In this document: positions 1 to 7,268 of the stretch, piece by piece
Numbering within the stretch: position 1 is the stretch's first letter
Layout of the letters: the number at the start of each line of letters is the position of its first letter
IMG/VR virus record: IMGVR_UViG_3300010392_002534
Span: 1-21,578 of that record
Length of the DNA stretch: 21,578 nt
Direction: 5' to 3' (one strand)
DNA from: a virus
Made by a program: the position numbers and the translations under genes
The notes under the pieces: model-generated
What the model saw: the letters and a program-made list of their open reading frames with translations, nothing else
Database searches by the model: none
Told to the model about the DNA's origin: nothing

Positions 1-2
1 AC

Positions 3-635
3 CGAGGGACGCCGAACCGGTGCGTGGCCGCGCTGATGCCTCAGTTGGCTGGAAACGACAAGCTCATGCGAGCGGCTGCGCAGCGGGCTCGTCGAATCCG
101 CGACCGTCTTCGCGACGATGAGGGGCTCGACTTTTCGCGCCAGCGTGGCCCGCGCAAGGCCAGGCGCAAGGCTCCGGTCCACCTGCTGCCCAGGCCGGCA
201 GAGCAGAAGATGAATGTTGGGCAGGAGCAGTCGCCAGAGCCCTCGCCGGAGCCCCCACCGATAGCACCAATCCCATCGATGGCGCATAAAGCTCCTGCGC
301 ACCCCTCCCACCCGGTCTCAGATTCGAGCAAGCCTGTCTCTCAAATGAATCGGGTGGAGATGCTGGAGTGGTCTGTCGACCTAGCTGCGCGGGCGAGTGC
401 TGACGGTCGGTTCGCGCCGGCTCCGGTGCTCAAGCTGGTCGCAGAACTGCACGCTGACCTTGAGTCGGCTCGCAAGGAAGGTGTCTCCGAAGACGTCAGC
501 ATCACGGAATTGCTGGAGGTGCTCCCGCGCATCGCCCCCGACCTTCCCAACTCGGTGGTCGACTCGATGGTTGCCGAGTACCTGCGGCGCAACCCGAAGC
601 ACGAGGTCGCTGTCAAACAGCGTGAGGCGGGGTAG
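3..635 (+). CDS. Possible terminase small subunit, 5' end cut by window edge
   Basis: The frame is open to the left edge. A GTG at 24 could start a 203-aa product, but it has no Shine-Dalgarno at normal spacing. The codons before it read RGTPNR, resembling the basic 'KGTPNK' stretch common near the N-terminus of phage small terminase-like proteins, so the true start is probably outside the window. The visible protein has a basic, helical start (residues 15-50 from the GTG), a proline-rich linker (about 65-100) and a helical C-terminal part (about 105-200). It sits directly before the large terminase, its TAG sharing one base with that gene's GTG, which is the usual small-subunit place. No DNA-binding fold could be confirmed, so the role is inferred mainly from position. 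Confidence 0.45.
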   Translation, partial: RGTPNRCVAALMPQLAGNDKLMRAAAQRARRIRDRLRDDEGLDFSRQRGPRKARRKAPVHLLPRPAEQKMNVGQEQSPEPSPEPPPIAPIPSMAHKAPAHPSHPVSDSSKPVSQMNRVEMLEWSVDLAARASADGRFAPAPVLKLVAELHADLESARKEGVSEDVSITELLEVLPRIAPDLPNSVVDSMVAEYLRRNPKHEVAVKQREAG

Positions 636-2140
636 TGGCAGACTTCTCCGAGTTCGTGAACGTGCTGCAGGCAGCGCGGCGGGCCCGCAACCAGGACCCG
701 CTCGCGGACATGCGATGGACAGATCCGCAGCGTGACTGGTTCAGAGTGCGCGCTCCGCTGGCTGTCTGGCGCGGCGGCAACCAGCTTGGCAAGTCTCATG
801 GTCAGGCTGGCGACGCGACGATGTTCGTGCGCGGAGCACACCCATTCGACCAGACACACAAGCCGCCGGTCAAGATTGCGGTCTGCTCCAAGTCGTGGAA
901 GCAGATGGACCCGCTCATATCCAAGATCTGGAGCATGCTGCCCCGGCATGAGGTCGACCCGAAGGTCCGGTATGTCCCAGGGCAGGGCGTCAAGGGCTAC
1001 AAAGAGCCCATCATTCCGCTGGTTGACGGCCCCGGTGCGGGCTCCGAAATCCGGCTCTACACCTACGATGCGGGGACGCAGCGGCTGGCTGGGGAGACGT
1101 TCCACCGCGGTTACCCTGACGAACCTCCGCCAGAGTCCTTCTGGGGCGAACTGGTGCCCCGGCTCAATGTGCTGGGGGGCCATCTCCGGGCGTCGTTCAC
1201 GCCGACGCCAGACGCGCCGCCGCAGCTCTACCTGCGCAAGATGGTTCAGGCGTGGGAGGAGGCAGGTCGCCCGGCCTTTGGGTGTCCTGGTGGGGTCTTT
1301 GAGCACCACACTCCGCTGACTGAGGACGCCTGCATCCCGCGCGGCGGTCTGTTTGAGCTCCCGTTCATGTCCGAGGAGCAGATTGAGGCATTCGGTGCGG
1401 CGCTGCTTCCGCATGAGCGAGACATGCGGCTGAACGGAGCGTGGGAGCCGGTGCTGCGTGGTCGCTGGCTCGAGTATTTCGATCCAGAGGCGTGCGTGCA
1501 CGCGTTCCCGCTGGGGATGTCGCCAGGTCCACCGCGCGGCTCGCAGGTCTATGTCGGCATCGACCACGGGGCCGGGCCAGGCAAACAGGCCGCGGCGCTG
1601 GTGGCTGTCGATGTCCGCAACCCTGACATGCCCGGGGTCTGGGTTCTGGCCACTCATGTGGCTGACGGCTACAGCACTCCGGAGCAGGACGCCATCGCCA
1701 TCCGGGACCATCTGCTCGGGCCGTTTCGAATGTCATACGACGACGTTGACCACTGGGTTGGCGACCGGGCCACCAACGCGAATCGGGACGGAATCAGCAA
1801 GGGCAATGCGCAGTTGCGGTCTGAGTTCAAGCGCGTGTTCCGACTTCGCGGCGATGCGCGCTGGATTTCGACCCCGAAGAAAAAGCGCGGCTCGGTGGTG
1901 TACGGGTTCCGGCGGCTCAATGCCATCATGGCCCGGCGCCGTGGGGATGATGCGAACCTGTCGCACTTCATGGTCAATCCGCGCTGCAAGGAGTTCATCC
2001 GGGCGGCTCAGGAGTGGCGCGGCAGCAACCAAGACCCGCGAAAGGACATCTTGGATGCGGTGCGCTACCCGATTGAGCATGCGCTCCGGAATGCCGGCTC
2101 AATGGTTGACCTCTCCGAGGTTATGGGGCTAATGGGATGA
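635..2140 (+). CDS. terL: Terminase large subunit (packaging ATPase/nuclease)
   Basis: This 501-aa protein is the motor that translocates phage DNA into the prohead and cuts it. The ATPase domain has a Walker A motif GGNQLGKS (residues 47-54), a Walker B-like region with acidic pair D162-E163 in FHRGYPDEPP, and a coupling-type motif ASFTPTPDAP around 186-195. The C-terminal half has an RNase H-like nuclease pattern: D310 in YVGID, D377 in VGDRATN and D471/D474 in DILDAVRY, matching the acidic metal-binding triad of terminase nucleases. Length is normal for the family. The GTG start overlaps the upstream TAG (TAGTG), suggesting translational coupling. The portal gene follows after 32 bases. 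The identification is firm; the packaging strategy (cos or headful) cannot be read from it. Confidence 0.93.
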   Translation: MADFSEFVNVLQAARRARNQDPLADMRWTDPQRDWFRVRAPLAVWRGGNQLGKSHGQAGDATMFVRGAHPFDQTHKPPVKIAVCSKSWKQMDPLISKIWSMLPRHEVDPKVRYVPGQGVKGYKEPIIPLVDGPGAGSEIRLYTYDAGTQRLAGETFHRGYPDEPPPESFWGELVPRLNVLGGHLRASFTPTPDAPPQLYLRKMVQAWEEAGRPAFGCPGGVFEHHTPLTEDACIPRGGLFELPFMSEEQIEAFGAALLPHERDMRLNGAWEPVLRGRWLEYFDPEACVHAFPLGMSPGPPRGSQVYVGIDHGAGPGKQAAALVAVDVRNPDMPGVWVLATHVADGYSTPEQDAIAIRDHLLGPFRMSYDDVDHWVGDRATNANRDGISKGNAQLRSEFKRVFRLRGDARWISTPKKKRGSVVYGFRRLNAIMARRRGDDANLSHFMVNPRCKEFIRAAQEWRGSNQDPRKDILDAVRYPIEHALRNAGSMVDLSEVMGLMG

Positions 2141-2172
2141 CACGCGGCTCAGTGTCGCGATAGGATGGCTCA

Positions 2173-3882
2173 ATGGTCCGAACCCCTCCCAGCACGCCGA
2201 CTGCGCATGACGCCCAGCGAGTCCAGGAGACCCTCCCTATGGAGGCGATGTTGGACGAGGACTGGCGCGACGTTGCCAGGCAGTGGATGGAGTCGTTCCT
2301 TGAGCCAGAGCTCCTCGACAACTGGGGAGAAATCGACACGTCTGACAACGTCTATGGAGACATGTCGACCGCGCTGTCGCAACCGGGTCACTACTCCCGT
2401 GGCTGGTCGGTCCGCCACACCGACCGGCGCGCGAACCGTGTTACGGGCCCTGACGGCATCATGGCTCGGTGCGGCTACGCGTCGCGGATGACGTTCTGCG
2501 AGCGCTACGCGTGGGGGCTTGCCGACTACGTGCTGCACATTCAGGCGGAGTCTGCGGACAAGGTCACCTTCCATCCGGTCTCCCCGTCGCGCATCTACGC
2601 CGAGGGCTCCGACGCTGACCCCTCCTCCCCGGTTGTGCTTTGGCACCTGCGCTGGAGGTATCTGAAAAGCGTTGCCGACTTCGTCTGGTGCTGGGACCAG
2701 TACAACATCCGGGACCCGGAGAGCCCCTCGTTCAAGATTGTGGCTGGCGAGAACTTCGAGTCCGCCGACGGCACCAAGACCGTCACCGAAGGCGAAGACC
2801 TCACGGCCGCCGTCCTCGGTGAGGCATACACCGGGAAAGACGGCTACCCGTGGGTCTCGGTTGACGGCTCTGCGGTCATCCCCTACGCCATCTGCCGGAC
2901 GGTCGACAGTGGGCGGATGTGGACGCACATGGCGCGGTATGGGGCGTTCAAGGCGACACTGGTTCTGGCCCAGGTCGCCACCTACGTCCTCCACGCGGCG
3001 CGGGACGCGTCTGGCTCCATGGTCCTGACCTACGGCCTGGAGATGCCTGCTTCCCGGCCATCCAACAGCGGCGAGCGCGGCTCCTCGAACCGGCTGATTT
3101 TCACCCCTGGCGCCGTGGCTTTCCTGAGCCAGAAGACAGGCGCGGACAAGGTCGGCGTCGAGACCATCGGGCCCGGCGCGAACCTGCAGCCGCTGACACA
3201 GTTCATGCACATGTACCGGCAGTTGGCTGCTCAGCGCTACGGCGTCTCGGCCGGAAACGCCGTGCGCAACGATGCGAATCCGACCAGCGCGAGTGCGCTG
3301 CTCATCACGCAGCAGCAGAAAATGGACGCGGTCCGGTCGGCTGACCCGCTGTTCCGCCGATTTGATGCTGAGGTGATGCGGATTGTCTCGGTCGTCCTGC
3401 GCCCCCATGGCGTCACGGTGCCCGAGACCGGCTACACGTTTGAGTATTGGAGCCCGCCGCCGACTCCAGCTGAGATGGCTGAGCAGCGCGAGCAGGAGCA
3501 GTACGACGAGCAGAATGGCTACGCCAGCAAGGTGAGCAACTACCAGGCGCGGCACCCTGGCATGACTCGAGCAGACGCAATCCAGGAGCTCGCTCGGTTC
3601 CGGCTCGACGAGCTCGAGCTTGCCGCCTCGGTTGCCGCCGGCTCTGGCGCGAGTTCTGTGGCCATCGACCCGGACGACTACGACGACATCGCTGAGGAGC
3701 TCGACGGGATTGTTGATGTCATCAATACCGCCATCACCGAGGGTCGTCAGCTGACCGCGGAAGAACTGGCGCGCATCTCTGAGTCTGCATCTGATGCTCT
3801 GTCGGTGCTCGCTGGCGAGGCTGGAGACGAGGTTGACGACTCCTCGGATGGCAGTTCATCGGGCGACGACGATGCCAGTTGA
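2173..3882 (+). CDS. Portal protein
   Basis: A 569-aa protein at the portal position, directly after the large terminase. Portals form the dodecameric ring at one capsid vertex through which DNA passes and to which the tail attaches. The N-terminal half is alpha/beta. Around residues 365-390 is the helical stretch NPTSASALLITQQQKMDA, the kind of Q/K-rich helix after an N/S/T turn seen in SPP1-like and HK97-like portals. It is followed by a long helical region and an acidic tail rich in Asp and Ser (about 495-569). The ATG at 2173 is preceded by a short AGGA-type site (ATAGGATGG). Assignment rests on length, position and the C-terminal helical pattern. The acidic C-terminus could contact the neighbouring basic protein, which is inference. 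Confidence 0.88.
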   Translation: MVRTPPSTPTAHDAQRVQETLPMEAMLDEDWRDVARQWMESFLEPELLDNWGEIDTSDNVYGDMSTALSQPGHYSRGWSVRHTDRRANRVTGPDGIMARCGYASRMTFCERYAWGLADYVLHIQAESADKVTFHPVSPSRIYAEGSDADPSSPVVLWHLRWRYLKSVADFVWCWDQYNIRDPESPSFKIVAGENFESADGTKTVTEGEDLTAAVLGEAYTGKDGYPWVSVDGSAVIPYAICRTVDSGRMWTHMARYGAFKATLVLAQVATYVLHAARDASGSMVLTYGLEMPASRPSNSGERGSSNRLIFTPGAVAFLSQKTGADKVGVETIGPGANLQPLTQFMHMYRQLAAQRYGVSAGNAVRNDANPTSASALLITQQQKMDAVRSADPLFRRFDAEVMRIVSVVLRPHGVTVPETGYTFEYWSPPPTPAEMAEQREQEQYDEQNGYASKVSNYQARHPGMTRADAIQELARFRLDELELAASVAAGSGASSVAIDPDDYDDIAEELDGIVDVINTAITEGRQLTAEELARISESASDALSVLAGEAGDEVDDSSDGSSSGDDDAS

Positions 3883-4426
3883 GCGCGGCCAAGACAGCTC
3901 TGGCCCGTTCTATCGCTGGGGCTCAATGGGCAAGCGCTACCGCTACTCGCCTGGCAGCGAGAGCGCCCGGAAGCGTGCGCGTAGTCGGGCGGCCGCGCAA
4001 GGGCGCGCGGTCAAGGCGCGAGGCGGGCGCACCGGGCGGAACGTCCCGCTCGACACCACGTTTGTCGCACCGAAAGGCGCGGCGCGGAATGCCGCACTGG
4101 CGGAGAAGAAGCGCGACGAGAAGCCTCCAAGCCAGCGCGGGATGACAGAAGTCGGGCTCAATCGCCTCCGTCAGATTCGGGATGGTGAGCCGATGTCGCT
4201 GCGCACGCTGCGCCGGGTCATTCGCTACCTTTCCAGGCACCTCGTCGACAAAGACGGCGAGACCTGGGCCGATTGGGGCAAGGGCCGCCAAGCCTGGAAT
4301 GGCTGGGGCGGCGACGAGATGGGCCGTTGGGTCATCAAGATCTTGCGCCGCAACGATTCAGACTGGTTCACGAAGTGGGCGGAGAGCCCGCGTAACCGCC
4401 GCCTCATGCGGCATCTCGGAAAGTAG
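3872..4426 (+). CDS. Small basic head-associated protein with YRWG and WGGD motifs
   Basis: This 184-aa, strongly basic protein overlaps the portal stop by 11 bases. Two patterns are recognisable. Residues 13-30 (FYRWGSMGKRYRY, then SPGS) match a short 'Y-x-W-G-x-x-G-K-x-Y-x-Y-x-P-G' element found in phage head proteins. Residues 90-152 follow a conserved layout seen at the ends of some phage head-morphogenesis and protease proteins: GMTEVGLNR, a loop, SLRTLRRVIRYLSRH, VDKDGE, then AWNGWGGDEMGRW. Here they stand alone, with no SPP1 gp7-like or protease domain attached. The ATG at 3872 is preferred because a later ATG at 3926 would remove the YRWG element, although neither has a strong Shine-Dalgarno. 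Role is unknown; head assembly is inferred from position between portal and scaffold. Confidence 0.7.
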   Translation: MPVERGQDSSGPFYRWGSMGKRYRYSPGSESARKRARSRAAAQGRAVKARGGRTGRNVPLDTTFVAPKGAARNAALAEKKRDEKPPSQRGMTEVGLNRLRQIRDGEPMSLRTLRRVIRYLSRHLVDKDGETWADWGKGRQAWNGWGGDEMGRWVIKILRRNDSDWFTKWAESPRNRRLMRHLGK

Positions 4427-4436
4427 GAGCACACCA
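4425..4436 (+). repeat. Ribosome-binding cassette AGGAGCACACCA, copy 1
   Basis: First of three exact copies of a 12-base cassette containing the Shine-Dalgarno AGGAG and running into the ATG at 4436. The preceding TAG stop overlaps it. With one base before and the rest of the ATG after, copies 1 and 3 share 15 bases (TAGGAGCACACCATG). Confidence 0.8.
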
Positions 4437-5185
4437 TGCCGACAACGATTGAGGGACAGGTCTACTACACGCAGGCCGAGGTCGAGGGCGGTTTCGTCGC
4501 CAAGGCTCAGGTCGAGGAGACCATCAAGCGCCGCGTCGACCAGAAGAACGGGAAGATCAGCCAGCTGGAGGCGCAGCTTCTGGAGACCGGCGCCAAGCTC
4601 CGCGAGGCTGGCGAGGCGTCGAGCCGGCTCCAGACGCTGCAGGAGCAACTCGCGACGGAGCGGGACAACGCGGCGCTCCAGGCTGCTGGCATCGACCCTG
4701 CATCTGAGGATGTCGGCTTCCTGCGGATGGCTCACCGGCACATCATCGAGAGCACGCCCGAAGACAAGCGCCCCGAGGACGCGAGCGCGCACTTCCGCGA
4801 GTGGGTCAAGTCCGATGAGGGAGCCAGGGGCAACCGGTTCACGGCGCACCTGTTCAAGGCCGGGCAGGTCGGTGGCGCTGGTGGGGCACCGGCGCCCGCG
4901 CCCGCACCTGCGGCGGGAGCGGACCCTGCCGCTGGAGCCGACCCGGTGGCCGCTGCTGTCATGGCTGCGCTCCAGCAGGCTGGCATCGTGAAGCCCGCTG
5001 CGGACACTGGTGGTCGCAAGCCGCCCGTCACCAGCACCGGCACCGGTGACCCGCGCGTCTCCGGGTCGCTGAGCGAGGGTGAGATCAGCAAGCGAGTGCT
5101 TGCAATCAAGTCTTCCTCAGCGGACACGAAGACGAAGATGCAGCAGCTGGCGGAACTGCGCGCCGAGGTTGCCAAGGGTGGTTGA
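4436..5185 (+). CDS. Capsid scaffolding-like protein
   Basis: A 249-aa protein directly before the major capsid gene, the classic scaffold position. Residues about 20-80 form a charged coiled-coil region (VEETIKRRVDQKNGKISQLE and onward) with heptad-like Leu/Ala spacing. A low-complexity Ala/Pro/Gly linker (about 142-170, repeated PAPAPAP and AGADPAAGAD) separates it from a C-terminal part ending in a short amphipathic helix, TKTKMQQLAELRAEVAKGG. A long helix, disordered linker and C-terminal helix that binds capsid protein is typical of phage scaffolds. There is no protease motif, so it seems to be a separate scaffold and not a protease-scaffold fusion. A strong Shine-Dalgarno (AGGAG, 6 bases before the ATG) supports high expression. 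A minor capsid role is the main alternative. Confidence 0.7.
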   Translation: MPTTIEGQVYYTQAEVEGGFVAKAQVEETIKRRVDQKNGKISQLEAQLLETGAKLREAGEASSRLQTLQEQLATERDNAALQAAGIDPASEDVGFLRMAHRHIIESTPEDKRPEDASAHFREWVKSDEGARGNRFTAHLFKAGQVGGAGGAPAPAPAPAAGADPAAGADPVAAAVMAALQQAGIVKPAADTGGRKPPVTSTGTGDPRVSGSLSEGEISKRVLAIKSSSADTKTKMQQLAELRAEVAKGG

Positions 5186-5210
5186 CCTTGGCGCACGGTT
5201 GTGCTACGCA
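5182..5210 (+). promoter_or_regulatory. Candidate sigma-70-type promoter before the capsid gene
   Basis: TTGACC (5182-5187) is followed after exactly 17 bases by TACGCA (5205-5210), which has an extended -10 style TGC directly before it (5202-5204). The -35 box overlaps the scaffold stop codon. The -10 overlaps a 5-bp inverted repeat, GTGCT (5201-5205) and AGCAC (5214-5218), which could be an operator or a small hairpin. The -10 lacks the usual final T, so this is only a candidate. It lies in the largest gene-free gap of the window, before the capsid gene that needs the highest output. Confidence 0.35.
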
Positions 5211-5234
5211 TAGAGCACCGATAGCGCCTCATTC

Positions 5235-5303
5235 GGGTCTCTCCACGTCACGGGGTTGGGGGCGCAGAAGACGAATCCTTCTGCACCACCAAACAGGAGA
5301 GCC
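5235..5303 (+). promoter_or_regulatory. Structured capsid mRNA leader with RBS-complementary strand
   Basis: The leader contains a perfect 7-bp hairpin, GCAGAAG (5264-5270) and CTTCTGC (5278-5284), with a 7-base loop, ending 9 bases before the AGGAG (5294-5298) of the capsid gene. In addition GGGTCTCTCC (5235-5244) can pair with GGAGAGCCC (5295-5303), giving nine pairs with one bulged T and covering the ribosome binding site, with the small hairpin enclosed. This could modulate capsid translation or stabilise the mRNA. Folding was judged by eye only, and pyrimidine tracts complementary to Shine-Dalgarno sequences also arise by chance. Confidence 0.4.
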
Positions 5304-5305
5304 CT

Positions 5306-6280
5306 GTGGCTGCCCTCACTGTCCCCCAGACCGCAGCTGGCAACAACGCCCAGCTTGGCCTCAACCACATCGTCGGCGCCGAGATCGAGATGGAGCTTGC
5401 CGACAAGCTCGACGCGATGACCACTGGCATCGCCGGGCTCGTCGGCGACCTCGCAGGCTCCGGCACCACGGTCGTCCGGCTCCGCTTCGCGGGCGGCTTC
5501 GGCTACGACACCCGCCTGCAGGTGATGAGCGGCGAGGGCGACAGCCCCCCCGAGGTCTCCCCGACGGCTGGCTACACGGACTGCACCCTCGGTCAGTACG
5601 GCCTGAGCGCGTCTGAGAGCTTCATGTCGCGCATCACGTCCGACCCGGCATCCCGTGCCGCGACCGGCTCCGAGGCCCTGCGCGCTGGCGCCGTCCCGAC
5701 CTTCATCAGCACCTTCCGCCATCACGTCTGCCTGACCGGCGCGACCATCTCCGGCAGCGTGGGCAGCAGCGCCGCCGCGTCGACGGTGGACAACTACCTC
5801 AGCGCCATCGCGAGCTTCAACACCACGTCCGGCGCCCTCGACCGTGGCGCCCCGGTGTTCATGGTCCACCAGCAGCAGGCCCAGGACATCCGCAACAGCG
5901 CCCGCAGCGAGCCGGCGTTCCAGAACTCCGTCGCCGAGTTCGGCATGGTGCAGGGCATCATGGGTCAGGTGACTCCGAACTTCCTTGGCCTCGGCGCAAC
6001 GCTCGCCGCGACCAACGATGTGCAGACCAGCGGCGGCGCCTACCAGGGCTTCGGCATCAGCCCCGGAGGCATCGGCTACGCCGTCGCCAGCACCTCCCCG
6101 CTCGACCTCGGCAACGCGGCCAACGTGGTCTACGTGGACCGGTTCGGGCTCGTCATCTACGACGTGCTCAACGACCAGGGCCAGACCGTCAAGAAGTCGC
6201 AGATCGTGGCCTTCAACGGCTACTGCCTCGGCGACTCCAGCGTGTACCACCAGATCCGCATCCTCGGCGCCACGTCCTGA
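5306..6280 (+). CDS. Major capsid protein
   Basis: A 324-aa protein directly after the scaffold-like gene and a 120-base leader, the expected place and size for a major head protein. The N-terminus (MAALTVPQTAAGNNAQLGLN) is followed by helix and beta segments. The middle and C-terminal parts include VPTFISTFRHHVCLTGATIS, a long helix with VHQQQAQDIRNSA (about 190-205), and beta strands near the end (YVDRFGLVIYDVLNDQGQT), compatible with an HK97-fold capsid protein. The start is GTG, chosen because AGGAG lies seven bases upstream. Codons are strongly C-ending, more so than in the terminase, as expected for a highly expressed gene. No protease gene was found nearby, so processing of the N-terminus seems unlikely. 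Confidence 0.85.
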   Translation: MAALTVPQTAAGNNAQLGLNHIVGAEIEMELADKLDAMTTGIAGLVGDLAGSGTTVVRLRFAGGFGYDTRLQVMSGEGDSPPEVSPTAGYTDCTLGQYGLSASESFMSRITSDPASRAATGSEALRAGAVPTFISTFRHHVCLTGATISGSVGSSAAASTVDNYLSAIASFNTTSGALDRGAPVFMVHQQQAQDIRNSARSEPAFQNSVAEFGMVQGIMGQVTPNFLGLGATLAATNDVQTSGGAYQGFGISPGGIGYAVASTSPLDLGNAANVVYVDRFGLVIYDVLNDQGQTVKKSQIVAFNGYCLGDSSVYHQIRILGATS

Positions 6281-6295
6281 CGACCCCGCGTCGGT

Positions 6296-6329
6296 CCACG
6301 GGGCACGCTGCGCTGGTGTGCTCCCGTGG
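6296..6329 (+). terminator. Strong hairpin after the capsid gene (terminator-like, no U-tract)
   Basis: CCACGGGGCAC (6296-6306) pairs with GTGC (6318-6321) and CCCGTGG (6323-6329), an 11-bp GC-rich stem with one bulged T and an 11-base loop, starting 15 bases after the capsid stop. There is no run of T after it, so it is not a canonical intrinsic terminator. It may reduce read-through, protect the capsid mRNA 3' end, or act with the overlapping RBS-sequestering helix. Confidence 0.4.
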
Positions 6330-6368
6330 CCCGTGGGCCGTCGCCCTCCCTGCATAAGGAGCACACCA
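6314..6368 (+). promoter_or_regulatory. 11-bp inverted repeat that would sequester a ribosome binding site
   Basis: TGGTGTGCTCC (6314-6324) is the exact reverse complement of GGAGCACACCA (6358-6368), which contains the Shine-Dalgarno of the gene starting at 6370. Pairing would hide the ribosome binding site in an 11-bp perfect helix enclosing 33 bases. The upstream strand overlaps the 3' arm of the hairpin at 6296-6329, so the two structures are mutually exclusive. That is the arrangement of a translational switch or attenuator. What would trigger it is unknown. Confidence 0.5.
6357..6368 (+). repeat. Ribosome-binding cassette AGGAGCACACCA, copy 2
   Basis: Second exact copy of the 12-base cassette, here followed by one extra C before the ATG at 6370. 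It forms the 3' arm of the leader inverted repeat. Confidence 0.8.
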
Positions 6369-6369
6369 C

Positions 6370-7098
6370 ATGCCAATAACCTCTGACCATGGCTCTCTCG
6401 ATGTCCTTGGCGGCGTCGAGTACCTCAACTGCGAGCCGAATGAGCCCTTTGTGCTCATGGCGTCTCCTGCGTCCGGCTCTGTCCAGACCGAAGGGCTCGA
6501 CAAGCCGACCTGGCTCCCCGAGCTCGGACTGTTCCGGCTTCGCCCCGGCATCCGCTTCATGCGCGTGGCGTCTCGCAACGAGAGCCTCATGGATGTCTAC
6601 CGCGAGGCCGTCAAGGAACTGGAGAAGGACGGCGAGTGGACCGCCATCCCGATGGACCTCACCATCCCGGGCGAGTTCACTGCCGACGGCATCCCGCTCC
6701 GGTCGTACATGGTGACCCACGACTGCCGACACCTGACGAGCGGCGCGACCGGCAAGTGCTACACCGAGTTCTACGCTCGGCGTGTGCAGACCCGTCGCTC
6801 CAAGGACCCTGTCAAGTGGGAGTTCTCGAGCATGCGCGCCAAGCGCAACCAGTGGATTCTCCAGCTCATCAAGGACGGGGTCATCCCGGTCCCCGACGAG
6901 TGGTGTCGTCGAGACCGCACCGCGGACGCCGAGAACTGGGCCGCCTCGCAGGCGGTCATCGAAGACCCAGCCAAGCGCGAGGACTACGCGACCCGCGCGG
7001 AGCAGCGCGCCGAAATGCACCGCGAGGCTGTCGTCCCGTCTGCAGAGCCCAGCGAACCCAAGCCGAAGGGCCGCCGCGCCCAGAAGGCGAGCGCATGA
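6370..7098 (+). CDS. Unknown phage protein, 242 aa, after the capsid gene
   Basis: I do not recognise a family. The protein is soluble-looking, with a mixed alpha/beta N-terminal two thirds and a charged, helical, probably flexible C-terminal tail (about 195-242) rich in Ala, Glu, Lys and Arg and ending in KPKGRRAQKASA. It contains clustered Cys/His residues: VTHDCRHLTSGATGKCYTEF (about 115-135) and a further Cys in EWCRRD (about 180), a possible metal site but not a standard zinc-finger spacing. The start is well supported by AGGAG eight bases upstream. Its leader has the RBS-sequestering inverted repeat. Position between capsid and decoration-like genes suggests a head accessory or completion role, by inference only. 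Confidence 0.6.
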   Translation: MPITSDHGSLDVLGGVEYLNCEPNEPFVLMASPASGSVQTEGLDKPTWLPELGLFRLRPGIRFMRVASRNESLMDVYREAVKELEKDGEWTAIPMDLTIPGEFTADGIPLRSYMVTHDCRHLTSGATGKCYTEFYARRVQTRRSKDPVKWEFSSMRAKRNQWILQLIKDGVIPVPDEWCRRDRTADAENWAASQAVIEDPAKREDYATRAEQRAEMHREAVVPSAEPSEPKPKGRRAQKASA

Positions 7099-7250
7099 GC
7101 GAGCGACCAACGCACAGCCGCGAAGGCATCGCGAAGACCGCCCACGACCTGCGGCGACATCTCCTCCAGCGCGACAAGCGCATGACCCAGGAACAGGCTG
7201 AGCGCAGAGTGCGCGAGGCCATCCAACGCAGCCCCGTAGAGCGCGACTGA
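7095..7250 (+). CDS. Small charged helical protein, 51 aa
   Basis: A short frame whose ATG overlaps the previous stop as ATGA, the coupling arrangement used at several junctions here. The product (start MSERPTHSREGIAKTAHDLR) is highly charged and predicted helical, with no membrane segment or motif I recognise. Support is the overlap, the following Shine-Dalgarno-led gene after only 18 bases, and the lack of another reading for this stretch. It could be a small head or tail assembly factor or a spurious short ORF. Confidence 0.5.
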   Translation: MSERPTHSREGIAKTAHDLRRHLLQRDKRMTQEQAERRVREAIQRSPVERD

Positions 7251-7268
7251 GCGCCAAGGAGCCCGGCT

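Noticed and set aside
341-1711. Long minus-strand open frame (456 aa) opposite the large terminase
   Set aside because: Arg/His/Pro-rich, low-complexity product typical of antisense GC-rich coding DNA; the + strand has clear terminase motifs.
2170-3555. Long minus-strand open frame (461 aa) opposite the portal
   Set aside because: Shadow of the portal gene; composition is Arg/Val/Asp-biased with no recognisable domain.
5204-6376. Minus-strand frame of 390 aa opposite the capsid
   Set aside because: Shadow of the strongly C-ending capsid codons; Val/Ala/Asp/His-rich product without motifs.
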